Positions 58,117-64,000 of a DNA stretch of 64,000 nt are shown here, one piece after another. This DNA comes from Apostichopus japonicus (lineage: Eukaryota; Echinodermata; Holothuroidea; Aspidochirotida; Stichopodidae). The notes under the pieces are model-generated. The model saw only the letters and a list, made by a program, of their open reading frames with translations. It was not told where the DNA came from and made no database searches. The first letter of the stretch is position 1; each line of letters opens with the position of its first letter. The translations under genes and the position numbers were made by a program. The stretch is from assembly GCF_037975245.1 (NCBI RefSeq), contig NC_092567.1, positions 19,350,876-19,414,875 of the forward strand. Direction: 5' to 3'.

Positions 58117-59121
58117 GCTGATTGTTGTGACCTAGTGTTGCATATTCATGAGGGATCCTGGTCACACCGACTATTTTCTGTCGACACCTGGTACTCATTC
58201 GGGTTCTCTTGTAAAATCCCTTTTTCCTGTGATCGGTTAAGACTGGGGCATTTGAGTCCTTCATAGCCAGCCACAAACTGTTCTTTACCAGTCAAAATAC
58301 AGCTTGAAATAGTTGTTGATATTAATGTCAGATGTCTTATTAGCATGATTTCTTGGTTAAATTTCTGGCTGTATCACTATATATTGTCATAGAAACCCAT
58401 AAAAATATATATATTTTTTAAACTGTGTTGTTATGATTGGCAGTGATGTCTTCTTTCAATGAATACTGAAAATGATTGCCTGTTCCTGATTTGTTATATA
58501 GAGCATCTGAAAGATGTTCAAATATCATTTTTATAACTATGGTTTTGGTCATTTCATAGTAAAAACTTCCTCTCAGTTTCAAACATTTTTTTCATCTTAG
58601 TGGAAAAATCAACACTTCATCCATGAAAATACTTTTGTCAAAGCCACTTCATGTTGACAATCAAAAATCTTACCCAAGCAATATTAGCCTCGGTGATGCA
58701 TTTGTCACCTAGTGACTCTGTTTGATTTCTATGTGATATGCTCCTTTAAGTTTAAATCACCATAGCAACTAGCACACTTTAATGGTCAGATATGGTTTAA
58801 CCGTTCCTTCTCATCCCTAGTCTTTATATTTCACTCTCTATCTCATTGGATATTATCAAATCTTGCTCTTCCCATGCCTCCTCCTAAACAACCTTAAAAC
58901 AAAAGGAAAAAATCAGGAGACTGTATTAGATGATAGATCACAGGAAGAAGACAGATTACACTGCAACATAACAATTATTCCCAGGATGGTAATTCCCCAC
59001 TTTTTACATCTCATTCCTCACCCCACCCACCCCCCCCCTAAAAAAAAAGATAAAAAAAGGGGGCTGTTTTCATGCCACTCCTTTTGTTTCTGTTGTACGA
59101 TAATACTTTTCGGGTCACCCA
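58117..59121. other. Region downstream of the BMAL1 stop
   Basis: Expected to hold the BMAL1 3' UTR on the minus strand. A C-run and an A-run lie at 59028-59055. Nothing else is recognised. Confidence 0.4.
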
Positions 59122-62100
59122 TTATCCATTCAAAAGTGGCCAGGGTAGTCCGCTGAAATCCACAGCTCCACCGAGTCCTGCATCTGCCTCTAAGAGATTC
59201 ATGATGAAGGCCATCGCCGACTCATCCTCCCATCCATCCGCGCCCTCTTTCTCCGGAGGCTTGTCGTGGTGTGCGACCTTCCGTTGACCGCTACCGTCCT
59301 GACTGCTCCCGGCTACTTCCTTCGGCAAGTGTTCGGACCTGTTGATGGCTTCGGCGGAGGTTGAGCTCCTTTCCTGGCTCTGAGAACCTACGTGATGTGA
59401 AATAGTGGAGGGGGTGAAAACCACGATGCACACAAGGGTTGTTAGTCATTATTACACTACCATCTCGAATAGCAAAAACTAAACACGTTTTCAACAAAGT
59501 GGACGACAGACACTTCTGACGGGCTCCTCCCACATTTGTGGTTGCTTAAACGTCGTAAAAATAGCTGCTGATTGTTATTGTTATATATTATTATTTTATT
59601 TTACAAAACAAATAAAGAAATACACTCATAATCAAGACAAATGCTTTAAAATTAATTAAGACTTAAATTAATAAAAGACGACTTACCATTCGAAGGGCTG
59701 GGAATATTTGTGGATTCTGCTGGTCCGGTTGTGTTTTCATCTATTGTTCCACCAGGGCTATTGGAAGGTGATGCATTCCATTGTCTGAAAAAAGGGGGGT
59801 AAATAACATTCCTTAAACTAAGACTGTAATTAGTTTGTCATTTTGATCTCCCCAAACCTGAAATATGAGGTGCGTATTGTTGTGTCGGTCCCGGGACAAC
59901 CTAACAAACTTATAGGAAAACTTCATTGACAAAACACTATAACGCAATTGATCCGTCTAAATGTTAATGTAATGTATTGTGAGCTATTAACAAGAAAGTG
60001 TTCTCCAAGAAACCAAGGTAGACGTTACATAACACAAACCATACCATTCAAATTAAGGTATGCATAAATTAACATATATCAAACAATATCGTAAACAGAT
60101 TATTTGGTGGCGCTAAGTAACTATCCAACACGTATAAGCTTAACCGATATCAAAAATAGGGCTGCTTGGGATGGGTGTTAGCAGTGCTTTGACCAACGCG
60201 GAGTCACACATGGTCTGGCCATGGTAAGTAACATGACAGATCGTTGCATCCTCGACAGATCGGAATGATGCACTGTTTCTAGCAAAAACTCTGACTTACT
60301 GACCAGTTCAACCTGATCAGTCTCAGTTAAAGTTGCCAGATATAATGCCCCCCCTACCCCACCCCCCAATGAAAGCAAACTTTATACAAGTTTCAACAAA
60401 AGAAACATCTGGTGTACAGCGCTCAGCTGCCTACTCAAAGCCTGCTATAGCTTTGTTAGAAGAATTTGACGATTGGATGGCTTTCCAATAATGTGCCATA
60501 CACTTTGATATACATGATACTCTTTTAAATCACTTTAAATCGTTGTAGTATTCTAAATTCACCCGGCATGTCCCCATTCTGAATTTTCACGAGTTCGTCC
60601 TTACTTTCGTTCAGAGATTTACAACCTGGACTTTATGACAGCAACCTCTCTACTATAAAGCTTGATATGTAACCTGGACTGTATGAGAGCACCCTCTCTA
60701 CTCTAAAGATTGATCTGTAACCTGGACTATATGATAGCACTCTCTCTAATATAAAGATTGATCTGTAACCTGAACTGTATGACAGCACCCTCTTTGCTTG
60801 ATCTGTAACCTGAACTATCTGACACCACCCTGCTCTACTAAAAAGCCTGATTTTGATAGCACTCTCTCTACTATAAAGCTTGATTTTTAACCTGGACTAT
60901 ATGATAGCACGCTCTCTACTATTAAGTTTGATCTGTAACCTTGGACTATATGACAGCACCCTCTCTACTATAAAGCTTGATTTGTAACCTGGACTATATG
61001 ATAGCACTCTCTCTACTATAAAGCTTGATTTGTAACCTGGACTATATGATAGCACTCTCTCTACTATAAGCTTGATTTGTAACCTGGACTAAATGACTAT
61101 ATGACAGCACCGCTCCTATAGAGCTTGATTTGTAACCTGGACTATATGACAGCACCCTCTCTACTATAAAGCTTCATATGTAACCTGGACTATATGACAG
61201 CACCCTCTCTACTATAAAGCTTGATCTGTAACCTGGAATATATGATAGCACTCTCTCTACTATAAAGCTTGATTGGCAACCTGGACTATATCACAGCACC
61301 CTCTCTACTATACAGCTTGATTTGTAACCTGGACTATATGACACCACCCTCTCTAGTATAAAGCTTGATCTGTAACCTGGACTGTATGAGAGCACCCTGC
61401 TCTACTATAAAGCTTGATCTGAAATCTGAATTATATGACACCACCCTCTCTACTTAATAGCTTTATTTGTAACATGGGCTATATCACAACACCCTCTCTA
61501 CTATAAAGCTTGATTTGTAACCTGGACTATATGACAGCACCCTCTCTACTATAAAGCTTGATTTGTAACCTGGACTATATGACAGCACCCTCTCAAATAT
61601 AAAGCTTGATCTGTAACCTGGACTATATGACAGCACCCTTTCTACTATAAAGCTTGATCTGTAACCTGGACTATATGACACCACTCTCTCTACTATAAAG
61701 CTTGATTTGTAACCTGGACTATATGACAGCACCCTCTCTACTATAAAGCTTGATCTGTAACCTGGACTTTATGACACCACCCTCTCTACTATAAGCTTGA
61801 TCTGTAACCTGGACTATATGACACCACCCTCTCTACTATAAAGCTTGATCTGTAACCTGGACTATATGACAGTACCCTCTCTAATATAAAGCTTGATCTG
61901 TAACCTGGACTATATGACAGCACCCTTTCTACTATAAAGCTTGATCTGTAACTTGGACTATATGACAGCACCCTCTACTATAAAGCTTGATCTGTAACCT
62001 GGACTATATGACACCACCCTCTCTACTATAAGCTTGATCTGTAACCTGGACTATATGACAGCACCCTTTCTACTATAAAGCTTGATCTGTAACCTGGACT

Positions 62101-63759
62101 ATATGACAGTACCCTCTCCACTATAAGCTAGGAGTGTGTACGCACCTTTCCAACACCTCTTCTGCAATCTTCCATCCTATCTGGACACCTGCAGGATGTA
62201 GGTTGCATGGCACGCCCAGAACATCTTGTAGCACAGATTGCACACCTTGAAGGAAAACGAATTGAGTAACTTTCAGAAAGGGGTTGCCAGGGCTGGTGGA
62301 ACCAGGATTTAAAAAGGTAGTGGAATTGGCCCTAGGGTCCATGAAGCCCCCCCTTTCCTTCCCTCCACAAAAAAAATAACATTTTAGATGGCAAATGGTG
62401 CATCCTGAGGCATACTCAGACTTTCAAGTAGGTACACAATTAGGTCTTAAAGTACAGTTAATGCTAAATAACTGCTTTGAAGTTTTTGTGAGGTTTAAAA
62501 AGAGGGCATGTAGTCCCCCCCCCCCCCCGTCCCCCTGGATCTGTACCTTGCAGCCTAAAAGAGTGTCTTTAGGCACATCATTAGTTTTGTTATGTTGAAG
62601 CCTGGGTTGTACTGCTATACCAATAGTTTAAGGTTTGCAAAATATGGCTCATCAATGTAAGTGGCTGGACTACTTAGTCTAACACACAGACTGAAGGTGG
62701 GGAGGTAGGCTGACTACTTTCCACAGGATCAGAGGTATATAGAAAGCATCCAATGAACAACAGGCCCTAGAATTCACAAATATAGCCACATGCTCTAAAA
62801 TGAAAGTGCTTGAACCATCTAGCTCAAATCAAGTCCTCATTTGACATTTTTCATGAATTCAAACACACATCAGTACTGTATAGGCTTATGAGAGGAGACC
62901 AATAATATTTGCTGATAATGAGCAGTATGGTAAGGTTTATGTTAGGAATGAAAATCGTGTAGATACTTTGACTGATGATCGTTCATCAACTTAGAATGTG
63001 TTGATTTTATCGTTTTTTTAATGTCTGACTGGCAGAAAAATACGAGGGTATTTTATTTTACAGGCAAACTGCAAAATCTTCTAGCATTACGCCACAAAAA
63101 AGAGCCCAAAGTTTCAAGGTCTGAAAACGAAATCGAAAATGCAATTCCTAGCGGGAAGTTCAGTCATTTCCAAATCGTGCTCTTTAAAATTTTTCCATGT
63201 GGGATTAAATTTGAAAATAAAATACAAATCATATTTATTCCATTTTTACGACTTTTTTTTCAAAAAGGAGGCCTGAAACCCACCATATCCTGTCATTTCA
63301 AAGGGTGTGAAGACTTGCACACAAAGAAACGTCTCATGCCGGTTATCTGACCTAGTTTCGAATGAGGTGTAACAGAAGTGTTAGACACCACCATCGATCC
63401 CAGAAAATACACACACAGCTTGCTACCATCGGTAATTAGACACTAGTGTACAGTCAATACATACAGCTACGGTCAATACCCACAGCACAGTGTACATAGC
63501 AGCGATGGACATCTCAGGTCCAGCTAAAGATATTAAGGTATCACGTTTCACTACTGTCTGCATTTTGTAGCGACACGAACAAAACATCACTTGCAAGCAA
63601 CGGAAAGTTAACTTTTTTTAGATGGCCGCACGCGGTTTGGGGCGAGTCTTCAATGCCTTTTAACACTCACCTATATCGCCTAAAATGTTTTCAACCACTG
63701 TACGTCCATCGTTGGTCTTGTCACTTTTATTAGACGTCCCATTCGATTCGTCTGGGTCT
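59122..63759 (-). CDS. BMAL1: BMAL1 (ARNTL) circadian bHLH-PAS factor, last four coding exons
   Basis: BMAL1 pairs with CLOCK to drive E-box genes. Exons in transcript order: 63759-63671, 62245-62146, 59784-59687, 59387-59122, all with AG/GT borders and in frame, giving 183 codons and TAA. The final exon ends [17 protein letters not shown] then [12 protein letters not shown], almost identical to the C-terminal transactivation domain of vertebrate BMAL1, including the IxxLL helix that binds CBP/KIX and CRY. The second exon has [15 protein letters not shown], matching the IGRMIAEEI region. The linkers are Ser/Pro/Asn-rich. The protein ends LNG after the point where the vertebrate protein stops (PWPL). 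The bHLH and PAS exons lie beyond 64 kb. Insects such as Drosophila have lost this domain; it is kept here. Confidence 0.93.
60621..62130. repeat. 48-bp minisatellite, about 31 copies, in a BMAL1 intron
   Basis: Units of AAGCTTGATCTGTAACCTGG, ACTATATGACAGCACCCTCT and CTACTATA, each with a HindIII word; a few lose 1-2 bp or gain an insertion. The array ends about 15 bp from the 5' splice site of the 62146-62245 exon. As 48 is a multiple of 3, minus-strand open frames with a 16-residue repeat (SYSPGY...SSFIVERVL) cross it; they are intronic. Confidence 0.95.
63300..63660. mobile_element. ~350-bp MITE-like repeat, copy 2
   Basis: Near-identical partner of 10246-10597, with ends AAAGGGTGTGAAGACT and, inverted, AAAGGCATTGAAGACT. 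It ends 10 bp from the splice donor of the BMAL1 exon at 63671-63759, inside the intron. Not coding. Confidence 0.75.
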
Positions 63760-63851
63760 CTGTTACCGGAAAAATAAAATGCCCCAAAATTAAATAATGG
63801 CGAGAATCACAATTGAACAACTTTGTTATTACAGTAATATAGCAAGTATTT

Positions 63852-64000
63852 TGTCTGGAGATAGTGTCTGGATAAAGAATCTGGATATAGTTTCTGGATA
63901 TAGTGTCTGGATATAGCGTTGGGATATAGTGTCTGGATATAGTGCCTAGATATAGCGCCTGGATACAGCGTCTGAATATAGTGTTGGGATAGTGTCTGGA
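63852..64000. repeat. 13-bp minisatellite running off the window end
   Basis: About ten units of GTCTGGATATAGT and variants (GTTGGGATATAGT, GCCTGGATACAGC), upstream of the first BMAL1 exon in the window and therefore intronic. The array continues past 64000. Confidence 0.9.

Noticed and set aside
61484-61971. Minus-strand open frames with a 16-residue repeat ([15 protein letters not shown])
   Set aside because: They are the 48-bp minisatellite read in frame, inside a BMAL1 intron; there is no start, splice or domain evidence.

Overview
This is animal nuclear DNA: intron-rich, AT-rich, with GT-AG splice sites and genes spread over kilobases. Four genes are recognisable from their exons. A PHF21A (BHC80) 3' end lies at 0.6-2.6 kb (+), a complete NAT10 at 11.3-31.4 kb (+), a complete HSPBP1 at 52.4-46.4 kb (-), and the last four coding exons of BMAL1/ARNTL at 63.8-59.1 kb (-). 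The proteins resemble their vertebrate counterparts closely, BMAL1 keeps the C-terminal activation domain, and the introns are full of minisatellites, MITEs and L2/CR1-type LINE and SINE pieces. An invertebrate deuterostome, perhaps an echinoderm, fits, but the species cannot be fixed from this window.

Layout. 0-2.6 kb: PHD-finger and coiled-coil exons of PHF21A, with a LINE C-terminal fragment in the upstream intron. 2.6-11.3 kb: PHF21A 3' region and NAT10 upstream region, holding a 26-bp minisatellite, a foldback element, a MITE, a telomere-like tract and a second MITE. 11.3-31.4 kb: NAT10, 25 coding exons that join in frame to 1025 codons; one intron is a U12-type AT-AC intron. 31.5-31.6 kb: an orphan copy of the HSPBP1 last exon, antisense in the NAT10 3' region. 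33.5-42.7 kb: a 9.2-kb satellite array with a 329-bp monomer, recurrent 176- and 449-bp variants and higher-order organisation. 43.0-47.1 kb: a second, decayed copy of the NAT10 3' end that also carries the HSPBP1 last exon, interrupted by a 5'-truncated LINE whose empty site is preserved in the NAT10 copy. 46.4-52.4 kb: HSPBP1. 52.4-59.1 kb: intergenic, with a hAT-like MITE (8-bp target duplication), one isolated inverted satellite monomer and another MITE. 59.1-64 kb: BMAL1 C-terminal exons, with a 48-bp minisatellite beginning about 15 bp from a splice donor.

The main discovery is structural. NAT10 and HSPBP1 converge tail to tail, and their shared 3' junction was duplicated in direct orientation. 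About 10.7 kb, mostly satellite, now lies between the copies. NAT10 uses the left copy of its terminal exons and HSPBP1 most likely uses the right copy of its terminal exon; the reciprocal copies are orphaned. PHF21A, NAT10 and BMAL1 all lie on human chromosome 11p, so the window may keep part of an old linkage group. The genes share no pathway: PHF21A is a chromatin reader, NAT10 an RNA acetyltransferase, HSPBP1 an Hsp70 co-chaperone and BMAL1 a circadian transcription factor.
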